NCBI GenBank assembly: GCA_022509205.1
Contig: JAFLTR010000017.1
Coordinates: forward strand, 1-43,816
Reading direction: 5' to 3'
Origin: Muribaculaceae bacterium
Lineage (GTDB): Bacteria; Bacteroidota; Bacteroidia; Bacteroidales; Muribaculaceae
Length of the DNA stretch: 43,816 nt
This document shows, piece after piece, positions 35,295 through 43,816 of the stretch (the stretch's first letter is position 1; the number at the start of each line of letters is the position of its first letter). The notes under the pieces were generated by a model, which was not told the DNA's origin, made no database searches, and worked only from the letters and a program-made list of their open reading frames with translations. The translations under genes and the position numbers were made by a program.

Positions 35295-38060
35295 ATGAAA
35301 CAATTGAAAACTCTATATAACAGAATTATTTATAGAACTTTGAAGAATCGGATGGTCCTGTTTGCGGGCATTCTCATCACCCTCCTCTTCCTCCCCGCAT
35401 GCACCGATGAGCTTCTGAGTCTGGCCGGACCGGATTATGATTATGGTTCTGTAACTGTTGTTGATCTTCCCGGCAAGATGGGAATTTCGTTGGCTCAAAA
35501 CAACAATGCTTCCAGCCGGGCTTCTTCGGACGGACATGATTTTAACGATGGCTTGCAAAGCGAATTTGCCCTTGCTGCTCCCGCTGCATCTGAAAATTAC
35601 CATTATTTGTTGCTTTATGGTAACGATGCTTCTTCTACTCCGTTGGTTTTCCCGATTGACCTGAATGAAGTTAATAGGGATCCGGTCAGCAGTGATAATA
35701 TAACTCTGTTAATCTCAAAAGTCTTTAGAGATGGAACAGAATCTGAAGATGGAAGGCAGTTCAACACTGTCAAAGAATTTGTCGACAATGTTAAAAACAT
35801 GCAGCCTTATGTTCTGCTGAATTTTAAACTTGTCGACAGCGGATACGGGGACAATAACGACGAGCCGAATTATGCCATAGAAGATAATCCCGGTTTCAAG
35901 CTTGTGGGAGAAAATACAGTGGCCAAACTCTGCAAATTAAAAAAATCTGAAATAGAACAGCTGCAGTTAAAGAACTATTACATGGTGCCGTCTAATTCTT
36001 CACAGCGTTTTTTCATAATGAGCAGTTCGGTTTATTCCGACCGTGAGAAAAAGGTGATTGACGGTAAGATAGATCCGGGGAAAATCTATACTTCCGAAGA
36101 GGAAGCTCAAGCTGATCCGGCTTTGACGGTCCATTTGGAGCGGGTCGCATCAAAAGTCACAGTGTCGTTCAATACATCTTTAATGGCTCAGGCTAATTTC
36201 GATCCTTATGGAGACATGCGGCTTAAGGGAGTGGAAACTGATCCGGAAACAAATTTGCCGGTTTTGAATCTGGAAGTCCAAAAGGTTGACATGACAAATG
36301 GAACAGGTATCACGATTGACGGGTCTGGTTATCATATCCTCACTACTCCTGTGGATGCAAAAATTAAGATCATTGGTTATGGTGTCAGCAATATGGAACC
36401 GTCGACCTTACTTTTCAAAAATATAAACTATAGTTATCCGGCAGCGGAAAGGAAGGAAGTTAACTGGAACTGGACAGACCCTATAAACCATCGTTCTTAT
36501 TGGTCGCAGGATCCTAATAAACATTATTCACTGGCTAAAACAAATGACGGGGTGTTTACAAAAGTTAAAGGCTATCCACATCAGTTCCGTCTGGCTCTTG
36601 ATACGGATTCCGTTACTTCCTTGCATTCCGGTTTAACCAATGGATATCAGAATTATGTGAATTTTATTTCTACCTATTTTATCGATGGCAAGCCTTATGA
36701 TGCCTATAAGCTTTTAGGAAATATAAACCCGGAGGCGAAAATCAATGGAGCTTATCTGAATTATAAATCTTTCGATAAGCTCACATCAGATTTCAGCAAT
36801 ATCAAGAGCACTCAGGTGTCAAATGGAACTGCCACCACATCCTATAGCCCGATTTATAGTCTTGAAAACACTTATTATGATCTTGGGATGGCTTCTGCGA
36901 GTAACTGGCAATGGCCCTGGCACCGGGCTCCCTATGGAGTGGCAACCAATCTCGTTATACTTGCAGAAATCGAATTTGACAATAATGCATTCAGTTCAAG
37001 CGATGATCCTGATTATAAAGATAAACAGGGAGATAAAGGTGTAGAAGGTGGTAATTCCGGGGGAAATGACGGAGATGTTTCTTCCGGCGTTGCAGAGAAA
37101 AGTTACGGGGTCCGTACTGTTTATCTCGGACAAAACAATATTTTTTATCTGCGTAAGGTGAACCTATTGAAATCAAAGCTTGAGATTCTTAATCAGGTTA
37201 TGTTGTCAGGTGGTAACGCCGGTATTCAGATTCTACATGGACAGTGGGACCGTCACCTACGTTGGGATGATGACGATGAAAACCAATTTGAGGAAACCCA
37301 TCTCGACAAAGTGGCATGGAACGAAGGTTCCAAACTATGGTTTGCAGAAGTAGCTTGGAGAGGGGATGATAATAATTTGTACAGTGACGATCAGGAAGTG
37401 ATATTGGAAGAAAAAAAAGAGGATGGTACCCTATTACCCGGACCTATCTATAAGAAACATGAAATAAAGAATGAGGAAGGTGAGGTGACCGGATATACCT
37501 ATGAAGTTATGTTGAAAGAAGAGAAACTTGTCACTATAGATAATGCATCCGGTGTCAGCGACGATACTGCCCAATTTCTTGACCTAATTCCTGCTGAGAT
37601 ATCCGGTGGTGATGGTCAATGTCTCATAGCTCCTCATGAAAATTATATGGGAGAGAGATGGAGATACTATCTGGCTCCGGCAGATCCTAATGATGAAACG
37701 AAGATGGATAGAAGTCAGGCTGTAGAAATCAGCTACAACCACCTTGTGGCCCTTATACATAAAATAATCGGTCCGGTGGATGTTTACACTCAAGGGAAAA
37801 TGTATTACAGCGTGCCGATCCCTCATCGTATTCAGAACAATAACAATCCCACATCCTGGGCGCGCATGGGGTCTTTCAGCATGGTGAGAAATAATTGGTA
37901 TAATATATCCGTTACTAATTTTACGCGACTGGGAACCCCTGTTCACGATCTCTTACAACCTATAGTGCCCGTTATGGACGTGAAACGTTCCTACATAAAT
38001 ATGGGTGTTGAACTTCTTAACTGGCATGACGTTGTGGAAGACAACATTCCGATGATGTAA
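35295..38060 (+). CDS. Large fimbrillin lipoprotein, shaft-type (Mfa1/FimA-like)
   Basis: A 921-residue lipoprotein. Residues 20-36 (MVLFAGILITLLFLPAC) are a signal peptide with Cys36 as lipid-modified residue. Ser-Arg75-Ala76 matches the Arg-Ala site at which Porphyromonas fimbrillins are matured. LTVHLERVASKVTVSFN (about residues 278-294) is the fimbrillin-type end of the first beta sandwich. The C-terminus has GKMYYSVPIPH, FSMVRNNWYNISVTNFTRLG and a closing strand VELLNWHDVV, which fits major subunits such as Mfa1. It is much longer than Mfa1 (about 560), with acidic Asp/Glu/Asn inserts near residues 570-730. First gene of the cluster, 55 bases before the next. Adhesion partner unknown. 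Confidence 0.75.
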   Translation: MKQLKTLYNRIIYRTLKNRMVLFAGILITLLFLPACTDELLSLAGPDYDYGSVTVVDLPGKMGISLAQNNNASSRASSDGHDFNDGLQSEFALAAPAASENYHYLLLYGNDASSTPLVFPIDLNEVNRDPVSSDNITLLISKVFRDGTESEDGRQFNTVKEFVDNVKNMQPYVLLNFKLVDSGYGDNNDEPNYAIEDNPGFKLVGENTVAKLCKLKKSEIEQLQLKNYYMVPSNSSQRFFIMSSSVYSDREKKVIDGKIDPGKIYTSEEEAQADPALTVHLERVASKVTVSFNTSLMAQANFDPYGDMRLKGVETDPETNLPVLNLEVQKVDMTNGTGITIDGSGYHILTTPVDAKIKIIGYGVSNMEPSTLLFKNINYSYPAAERKEVNWNWTDPINHRSYWSQDPNKHYSLAKTNDGVFTKVKGYPHQFRLALDTDSVTSLHSGLTNGYQNYVNFISTYFIDGKPYDAYKLLGNINPEAKINGAYLNYKSFDKLTSDFSNIKSTQVSNGTATTSYSPIYSLENTYYDLGMASASNWQWPWHRAPYGVATNLVILAEIEFDNNAFSSSDDPDYKDKQGDKGVEGGNSGGNDGDVSSGVAEKSYGVRTVYLGQNNIFYLRKVNLLKSKLEILNQVMLSGGNAGIQILHGQWDRHLRWDDDDENQFEETHLDKVAWNEGSKLWFAEVAWRGDDNNLYSDDQEVILEEKKEDGTLLPGPIYKKHEIKNEEGEVTGYTYEVMLKEEKLVTIDNASGVSDDTAQFLDLIPAEISGGDGQCLIAPHENYMGERWRYYLAPADPNDETKMDRSQAVEISYNHLVALIHKIIGPVDVYTQGKMYYSVPIPHRIQNNNNPTSWARMGSFSMVRNNWYNISVTNFTRLGTPVHDLLQPIVPVMDVKRSYINMGVELLNWHDVVEDNIPMM

Positions 38061-38114
38061 AAGATGAATAATCTTTTTAACAGAAAAATAAACCGGCTAA
38101 GTTGACCTGACGAA

Positions 38115-40874
38115 ATGATATTTCAATCTGACAATATATTAAAGAATAAAAGAAGATTGGCGGGAGGCTCTTTTTTGCTTACCCTCCTTTTCTCGCTTTC
38201 AATGCTTACTTCATGTAAAGATGAGCTGACCCTTATTGAAGATCCCTCCTCCGATGGTGTTGAAATCGAAGGAGACTGCATTGCATTTACTATGGCTCTC
38301 GATAAAGATTTGTCGACAAGAGCCGACGGTTACGATTTCACATCAGGAGACGCCATAGAGAAATATGAGAATTATATCGATACTCAGGATAAATTCCGTG
38401 TGTTTTTCTTTACAGAGGGAGGTGATTTCCTGTTTGGTGCAACCGACAGAACAGTAAGTTCTCTATTAAGTACTTCCGATTCACAGACTGATTATTGGTA
38501 TGTACGTATTCCGATGACTATGATTGTTGACCGCGATAACAATGAATACGACATCAACAAAATAAAGGATTATCTGAAGAATCATTCCTTTAAAGTAGCT
38601 GTTCTGGCCAACTGGCCTAATGGTGGAGAGAAAGTGAATCCGGCCGATTGGGACGACAGCGAGGGCACCTCCTCCGGGGAGAACCCCTCATCCACCCTGA
38701 AAGGTAATCCGCTTTGGAATTGGAACAATTCTATCCTTAATAAAGATGCCGATCCATCAGATATTAGAAATATCAACGACCTTCACCACGTATACAACGA
38801 TCTGTATTATGGTAACGATTCAAGGAGGCCCGTTTATCAGCATTTTATGGCGTCTGTCTCGGGTAAAGATGCCGGATTATACTCCGGAGAACCTACCGAC
38901 TGGGTTAAGATGCGCGATATAAACGACGAAACCGGTTGGCGTAAATCTTATGATCTAAGCACAGAAGTGCCATCATTCGACAGTAAAACCACAGCTAACC
39001 AATGGATCCGGGCAAACTGCTCTCCTGATGTTACTCTGAATCAGGGGAAAAAGATTTATAGGCATTATCAGCACATGTGGTTTCTTTGGAACTTTGATGC
39101 CTCTTATAAATACGGACTTTGGATGAATGCAACCGAAGAGGATAAAAACGGTAAATATAAAGGATTTGATAAAAGTTATGAGGATAACTGGGGCTGGAAA
39201 GACGATAGCCCGGCCACTGTAGTCAATCCCTGGGGTGCCAAATGGTATGAAAGGAATGGGAAACGGCTATATGAATGGATGAATCCGAGCCTGACCGGTA
39301 ATAAGGCTATCGGTATAATTACTATTGACATAGGGGAAAGTAATAATGATGTTTTCTTCAAATATATTCCAAAAAGCGGTGAATATGCCTACTGCAAGAA
39401 AGTAGGGGATTACTATGGCGTGCAACTCCCGGAGATCGGTAATGTGGCTGTGACATCAGAAACGGAGGGGATGATGACTTTCCAGGCAAGAACCTCCGGA
39501 ACATTAAGAATTCGCTGGGGAAGTGCCGATAGCAGAGGAGCAAGATTGGGAGTGCAGACCGGTACGACATATTATGCCCCGGTGGCTGATGTCACGTCTG
39601 AGACTCCGATCGATTGGACTGTGCCGGGGAATGGACAGAATTATCTTGATATCACAGTGGAAGGTAATTCAGTGCCCGTTTATATTTTTGGTGCAAAGGG
39701 TAACGCGATAGTTTATTCTATTGAGTTCATAAGGGGGAGATATTTGTATGAAACCGATCGCGAGGGTATAGCACCTAATCCGAATCAGGGCATACCTATG
39801 TATGGGGTGAAACATTTTGACAAGATACCCGACTGGCAGAGGGGTACAACCCATAATCTTCAGGGAGTTGTCTCCCTTATCCGGGCCCTCGCCAAAGTTG
39901 AGATTTATATAAAAGGAAGTTTCGGGCAACCTCGCCATGTCTATATGAGGGAAATAAACAGAGCTGCAAGATGCGAGCCTATGGATGTGCACACCTCCAC
40001 TGACTCTTTATGGGTAAATGATCACTTGGTATATACAGGAGAGGGGGCGTGCGAATGGTTCCGCATTCAGAAATATGGCCCGGTCTATAATAAAATGTCA
40101 GAGGCTGATTATCCCAATTGGTTAAGCTGGTTTTATGGCAGCTGGAAATATGATCCTTCTGATTCGAGTCCGATACTATGGAAAAATCAGGGTGAAGGGA
40201 CAAGCTATGAATATAACGGCGATCTTGGATATTATGTGCCTAAAGGACAGATGACCGGATGGACAAAGAGCAGTTTTAATTATAGCGGATACACCACAGA
40301 GCAACCGCCTCATATCTTCAACCCTTATATGTATAGAAGTTCATACTGCAGGTTCCTTTATGCAGGTTATGACACGCAGGGTGGAGGTTATTACAAGTAT
40401 GTGTTATATCTTCCGGAAAAGAATATTGACGACCCGTCAACAGCCGGTAAACCGGAGACAACTCCAAAGGTGCCTCATATTGAATACCGATTCCCCCCGA
40501 GAAACTCTGCATCCACAGATGATGAGGATGGTGATGAAGACGTTCCGAGTGCTGTTGCCTCCGTTTTCAGCAATACCGAATATAATCTCGATGATGATGA
40601 TTGCTATCGTATCTATTTCACTAACTATGGAGAAAGCACAGCTTCAGATGCTGAGGGAAGTATTTATGGTTTGGATAAAAATCCATTTTTGACCAATGGC
40701 ACGAAATGGAATTATGATAACTATGAACGTAGCAGGGAGAGATTAGCTTACCATTGGCCTATAGTGCGGAATCATAGATATCAGTTATATGTAGGGGGAG
40801 CAGGACCGGAAAGCCCTGAGATCCATGTAAAAGTTTCAGACTGGGGTCATCGGAAGGTAGTGCTTGAATGGTAG
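38115..40874 (+). CDS. Large fimbrillin-like lipoprotein with probable embedded beta-sandwich domain
   Basis: A 919-residue lipoprotein: signal peptide ending LTLLFSLSMLTSC with Cys34, then STR69-A70 as a possible maturation site. FRVFFFTEGGDFLFGAT, YWYVRIPMTM and FKVAVLANWP form the first fimbrillin-type sandwich. Residues about 435-545 (TSGTLRIRWGSADSRGARLG, VPVYIFGAKGNAIVYSIEFI) look like an inserted carbohydrate-binding-like beta sandwich. LIRALAKVEIYIKG resumes the fimbrillin fold, and the end RLAYHWPIVRNHRYQLYVGG, VSDWGHRKVVLEW is typical. It is rich in Trp and Tyr. Likely a minor or tip subunit. Paralogue of the partial gene at 42675. Confidence 0.72.
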   Translation: MIFQSDNILKNKRRLAGGSFLLTLLFSLSMLTSCKDELTLIEDPSSDGVEIEGDCIAFTMALDKDLSTRADGYDFTSGDAIEKYENYIDTQDKFRVFFFTEGGDFLFGATDRTVSSLLSTSDSQTDYWYVRIPMTMIVDRDNNEYDINKIKDYLKNHSFKVAVLANWPNGGEKVNPADWDDSEGTSSGENPSSTLKGNPLWNWNNSILNKDADPSDIRNINDLHHVYNDLYYGNDSRRPVYQHFMASVSGKDAGLYSGEPTDWVKMRDINDETGWRKSYDLSTEVPSFDSKTTANQWIRANCSPDVTLNQGKKIYRHYQHMWFLWNFDASYKYGLWMNATEEDKNGKYKGFDKSYEDNWGWKDDSPATVVNPWGAKWYERNGKRLYEWMNPSLTGNKAIGIITIDIGESNNDVFFKYIPKSGEYAYCKKVGDYYGVQLPEIGNVAVTSETEGMMTFQARTSGTLRIRWGSADSRGARLGVQTGTTYYAPVADVTSETPIDWTVPGNGQNYLDITVEGNSVPVYIFGAKGNAIVYSIEFIRGRYLYETDREGIAPNPNQGIPMYGVKHFDKIPDWQRGTTHNLQGVVSLIRALAKVEIYIKGSFGQPRHVYMREINRAARCEPMDVHTSTDSLWVNDHLVYTGEGACEWFRIQKYGPVYNKMSEADYPNWLSWFYGSWKYDPSDSSPILWKNQGEGTSYEYNGDLGYYVPKGQMTGWTKSSFNYSGYTTEQPPHIFNPYMYRSSYCRFLYAGYDTQGGGYYKYVLYLPEKNIDDPSTAGKPETTPKVPHIEYRFPPRNSASTDDEDGDEDVPSAVASVFSNTEYNLDDDDCYRIYFTNYGESTASDAEGSIYGLDKNPFLTNGTKWNYDNYERSRERLAYHWPIVRNHRYQLYVGGAGPESPEIHVKVSDWGHRKVVLEW

Positions 40875-40902
40875 AATAGGGTTAAGATAACAGGGTGTTT
40901 GG

Positions 40903-40918
40903 ACGTTGCGTGCAACGT
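40903..40918. repeat. Perfect inverted repeat ACGTTGC-GT-GCAACGT
   Basis: Seven-base arms around two bases, 28 bases after the stop of the second fimbrillin gene. As RNA the two-base loop is too tight for the full stem, so it may work as a DNA operator or as a shorter hairpin. No T-run follows, so a simple terminator is unlikely. Confidence 0.5.
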
Positions 40919-40957
40919 AAAGCGCAGAATGTAGGAAAAAGAGACGAATTAATTTAA

Positions 40958-40986
40958 GAAACGTTGAGGTTTGCGCCTCTCGTTTC
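40958..40986 (+). promoter_or_regulatory. Leader hairpin before the third pilus gene
   Basis: GAAACG-TT-GAGG, loop TTTGCG, CCTC-T-CGTTTC forms ten pairs with a small internal bulge, 24 bases before the ATG at 41011. No T-run follows. It may be a mRNA-stability or processing element that sets the ratio of subunits; no -7 promoter element is seen in the 136-base spacer. Confidence 0.45.
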
Positions 40987-41010
40987 TTCCAACAAACCGA
41001 CAATTTTGAA

Positions 41011-42642
41011 ATGAGTTCTAAAATAAATATATTTATACGGAATCTTCATCAGTTCCTTAGGATGAGCAGTATTCTTGGACTCTCATTTTTATTGTGGAAT
41101 TGTCAAGAGAGGGATAGCTTCTCAGAAAATACGGAGGTGCCGGAAGGAATGCAGAAAATCACTTTCCTGATTCCCGATTATGAAGGAGGAGCTGCTCAAT
41201 TCGGCACGAGGGTATTCGATGTTGCCGAAGAGGGATATATGAGTAACCTTTATGTCGTGGCAGTAAAATATAAGGAATATGCCTATGTTGCCGAAAAAGA
41301 TGAAACTGGCAACACAATATATAAAAGGGATATTAATAACGACAAAGATCTGTCACAAGATCCGCAGGTCTATACTTTTGCGCTCAATCCTGTAGGCACT
41401 CCGTTCAAGGTAGGTGAAAATAAATACCATTCATTCAATGTTACACTTTACCCGGGGGAATATAAATTCGGTGTGATAGCGAATGCCGACCTCTATCTCT
41501 CGCGAGCAACCAATATTGCGGAATTCACCAAAGAATCACAGTTGCAGGACATCATATTGAACTTTAAGGAGAATACCCCTCTGGCCCCAACCCACCTCCC
41601 GATGGTATGTATGCCGGAAAAGATCCAATATGGCACAAATTCCTCTTCAAAAAAACCGGTATCTTCGGAGAATAACTATGTAGTGCCTGTCACAAAAGAT
41701 AATAATGTGAACATTTATGCCGATATGACCTTCCTTTGTTCGAAAGTGCGCTACACTCTTATGTTTGACAAGACCGAGGGCGGCATTTCAGAAGGTTTCG
41801 GTAGTGCATGGATTCGTTTTAATGTTGACGACAAGGTGAAGCCATGGGCAACCAATATCAGGCAACAGACCCAGTTGGTGTGGGGAGAATCGAAAGGGGA
41901 GTACACGGATGATTCGGGAACTTACTACACTTATAATCCGGATCAAGCTTTCATCCCATCGTCCGGTGTCAATGATGAGCCATACGGTCTTTGGACAATC
42001 GGTATCGACAGATACTACTGGGATGCCCGGGAGGAGTTCGAGGGGAGAGATACGGATATAACCGGCCATATTTTTGAGGGGAAGGATTATCCCAAAACAT
42101 ATAAGTCGGAGCTTATCCCTTGGGACGGAACTACCGATGAATGGATCCCGCGTGAGAGAAAGATATGGCAAGGTGTGGTTTATTTGCCGGAAAACACCGG
42201 GGAGATAGTTGGGATTGATGGTACTACTAAGACCCCGATTGCGAAAACAGTCTTGAAATTCCCATATCACATGAGGGCAAACTCGGATGATGACACTCCT
42301 GAAGAGCAGGCAAACAATCCCAAAGTGATTTCTCTTTTTGGAAATTTGAATGAGGAGCAGTTTGACAAGACTGATGATAACGGGGGATACATAAAATCTG
42401 AACCTCAAGTGGCTTTCCAGGGTTTGGAGCGGAATTTTATGTACGACGTGGTGGCAAGAATCGTCAATCCGGAATCGGATATGGATATACAGGTATTTGT
42501 ATCCGTCATTCCTTGGCATGAGATCGACCAGAATTTTTCGGAAGACTGGGGTTCATCTAATAATAATGATGCCGGTCAGGATTCCGATTTGAATGCACAA
42601 GCTCAGGATTGGCAATATAATGGTTCCGAATCTACAATGTGA
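41011..42642 (+). CDS. Fimbrillin-family lipoprotein, possible anchor or accessory subunit
   Basis: A 543-residue exported protein, shorter than its neighbours. Signal peptide SSILGLSFLLWNC with candidate Cys31; Asn before Cys is unusual for a lipobox. There is no Arg-Ala; the nearest is GTR67-V68. NLYVVAVKYKEYAYVAEKDE, YHSFNVTLYPGEYKFGVIAN, HLPMVCMPEKIQYG and ADMTFLCSKVRYTLMFDK follow the fimbrillin two-sandwich pattern, and FVSVIPWHEID ends the second sandwich. A 35-residue acidic, Asn/Gln-rich tail follows. Lack of a clear Arg-Ala site and smaller size would suit an anchor-like (Mfa2/FimB) role, which is a guess. Next gene starts 32 bases later. Confidence 0.68.
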   Translation: MSSKINIFIRNLHQFLRMSSILGLSFLLWNCQERDSFSENTEVPEGMQKITFLIPDYEGGAAQFGTRVFDVAEEGYMSNLYVVAVKYKEYAYVAEKDETGNTIYKRDINNDKDLSQDPQVYTFALNPVGTPFKVGENKYHSFNVTLYPGEYKFGVIANADLYLSRATNIAEFTKESQLQDIILNFKENTPLAPTHLPMVCMPEKIQYGTNSSSKKPVSSENNYVVPVTKDNNVNIYADMTFLCSKVRYTLMFDKTEGGISEGFGSAWIRFNVDDKVKPWATNIRQQTQLVWGESKGEYTDDSGTYYTYNPDQAFIPSSGVNDEPYGLWTIGIDRYYWDAREEFEGRDTDITGHIFEGKDYPKTYKSELIPWDGTTDEWIPRERKIWQGVVYLPENTGEIVGIDGTTKTPIAKTVLKFPYHMRANSDDDTPEEQANNPKVISLFGNLNEEQFDKTDDNGGYIKSEPQVAFQGLERNFMYDVVARIVNPESDMDIQVFVSVIPWHEIDQNFSEDWGSSNNNDAGQDSDLNAQAQDWQYNGSESTM

Positions 42643-42674
42643 AAATTCAAACTGCAATTTAATTGGATAAGGAA

Positions 42675-43816
42675 ATGTATAGGAAATCAAAATATATATT
42701 CTTCTCATTACTGGCCCTGCTGGGATTATGCCTCTTCCAGTCTTGTGTAGATGATAAACTTGAGGAACCGTCATCTGATGCTGACATTGTTATGTCTGAC
42801 CCCGACGGTATCGTCCTGACTTTTGCCGTTAGCCTTAACCAGTTGCAGACCTCGAGAGCTTCTGCAGTAGGGGAGGAAACTATTATAGATGAATATGACA
42901 ACAAGGTTGATACGGCCACATTTAAAGTGTTAGTGTTTTCAGAAGCCGGAGATTTCCTTTTTGATGCCAAGAACCGCATAATTACAGAGACTCCTGACCA
43001 AAATAGCCAGTGGTACATAAGGATACCACTTAACAATTCTATTACTGATTCCAATGGTAAATCTATTTTGGGTGCTGTGAGAAGAGCTTTGGAAAATGAC
43101 GGTTTCAAGATTGCAGTACTCGCCAACTGGCCCGCAAATAAAGTTAGCTGGGGCTGGAATCAAAGTGCACTGAACTCTCAAGCCTCCGACAAGAAAACAA
43201 TCAACGACCTGCACTACCTGGAGGAGGATAGTGTCTACGGTAAAAGTGATGAAAAGAAAAGCAACAATGTTGTGACAATTCCTGCTAAAAGGGATGTTTA
43301 TAATTTCTTGAACCCTGACTTTAAATTTGGAGTAAGTCAAGATTGGGTCAAATACTCGGAAATTGGGAAAGAGGCGGATTCAGATCCCTATATTCGAGAG
43401 AACTGGAATCCCGGCTCAGAGGCAGCTTCTATAGGCTCTTTCAAAAACGGTGTTTTCCCAAATAGATATACAAAGCTTTGGCAGGTCTGGAATTTTGGAG
43501 GTAGCTATTCTGACAGTTTGTCTTATTCTTTGATTGCAAAGGATAAGGACGATAAAGAGTACTTAAAGAATAATCTTGGGAGTGTTTGGAACTTGAGAAG
43601 CGGAGATGCTTTTGAAACCTGGTTGGGAATGGATTCAAAAACTAAAGAATTAACCACTGATTTTGAAGTGGACGGTTTCTTTTTCAATGCTTATTCGGAA
43701 GGTAAACCACAGTTTGGAACAACAGTTATAAAAGAAAATGGCATTATTTCAACTTCTTTCCATAATGGAAAATACCATGGTATTAAATTAGGAAAGACTA
43801 ATTATACAGAACAAGA
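42675..43816 (+). CDS. Fimbrillin-like lipoprotein, 3' end outside window; paralogue of the 38115 gene
   Basis: Open from the ATG at 42675 to the window end, 380 codons, no stop. Signal peptide SKYIFFSLLALLGLCLFQSC with Cys24 in a lipobox, then TSR61-A62 as a possible maturation site. FKVLVFSEAGDFLFDAKNR, WYIRIPLNNS, FKIAVLANWP and INDLHYLEEDSVYG align in order with FRVFFFTEGGDFLFGATDR, WYVRIPMTM, FKVAVLANWP and INDLHHVYNDLYYG of the gene at 38115, so they are clear paralogues. The last visible residues (SFHNGKYHGIKLGKTN) fall where the embedded sandwich begins in that gene. Not in the supplied ORF list style of closed frames because it is truncated. Likely a minor pilus subunit. Confidence 0.75.
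   Translation, partial: MYRKSKYIFFSLLALLGLCLFQSCVDDKLEEPSSDADIVMSDPDGIVLTFAVSLNQLQTSRASAVGEETIIDEYDNKVDTATFKVLVFSEAGDFLFDAKNRIITETPDQNSQWYIRIPLNNSITDSNGKSILGAVRRALENDGFKIAVLANWPANKVSWGWNQSALNSQASDKKTINDLHYLEEDSVYGKSDEKKSNNVVTIPAKRDVYNFLNPDFKFGVSQDWVKYSEIGKEADSDPYIRENWNPGSEAASIGSFKNGVFPNRYTKLWQVWNFGGSYSDSLSYSLIAKDKDDKEYLKNNLGSVWNLRSGDAFETWLGMDSKTKELTTDFEVDGFFFNAYSEGKPQFGTTVIKENGIISTSFHNGKYHGIKLGKTNYTEQ

Noticed and set aside
41788-42519. 243-residue minus-strand frame opposite the third fimbrillin
   Set aside because: Antisense shadow of a lipoprotein gene with fimbrillin motifs.
42659-43340. Minus-strand frames near the right end
   Set aside because: They lie opposite the truncated lipoprotein gene starting at 42675, which has a signal peptide, lipobox and a paralogue.

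Overview
The window looks like chromosome from a gut-type member of the Bacteroidales; the Muribaculaceae or a related family is my guess, not proven. Four observations support this. Several spacers carry the Bacteroidota -7 promoter element TAnnTTTG, often with a TTTG/TTG element about 20 bases upstream. Strong Shine-Dalgarno sequences are scarce. Bacteroidota-typical families are present (DUF2851, DUF3078, fimbrillin lipoproteins, HU proteins with extensions). The arabinose genes sit with a sodium/sugar symporter and a mutarotase lipoprotein. I see no rRNA, tRNA, insertion sequence, intact integrase, prophage or CRISPR array. No gene-free gap exceeds 300 bases.

Layout. 1-4019 (minus) is an L-arabinose operon: secreted mutarotase, SSS-family symporter, araD and the start of araA. 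4198-7550 (minus) is an N-degron operon, clpS-clpA-aat. 7842-11960 (minus) is aldA-lutABC, a complete route from lactaldehyde through lactate to pyruvate. 12247-15363 (plus) is a secreted GH2 beta-galactosidase, followed by nfnA-nfnB, rsmA, a D-2-hydroxyacid dehydrogenase and an SDR protein that has lost its catalytic tyrosine (to 20327), packed with short overlaps. DUF2851 (minus) and ilvA (plus) diverge from 21656-21799. 23047-31458 (minus) is a long run: parE, coaD, an S41 protease, a DUF3078 protein, two small exported proteins, a small HU/IHF protein and an HU protein carrying a membrane segment and a LysM-like end. 31493-32647 (minus) is an extended SDR.

32736-33959 (plus) encodes the most unusual protein here: a recombinase-type SAM-like N-terminus joined to a NusG-like NGN+KOW C-terminus. 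rpmH (minus) and rsmG (plus) follow. From 35295 to the window end is a fimbrillin (type V pilus) cluster of four large lipoproteins. The first looks like a shaft subunit. The second and fourth are paralogues with a probable embedded beta-sandwich domain. The third is shorter. Three of the four carry an (S/T)R-A site after the lipobox, resembling the Arg-Ala site where Porphyromonas fimbrillins mature.

How the parts fit: the left half is sugar and deoxysugar catabolism (arabinose, beta-galactosides, lactaldehyde from fucose or rhamnose) plus redox balancing by NfnAB. The middle is housekeeping and envelope biology. The right end builds surface pili. The recombinase/NusG hybrid is the best candidate for an undescribed regulator. 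It lies 1.3 kb upstream of the pilus cluster, but nothing in the sequence proves a link.
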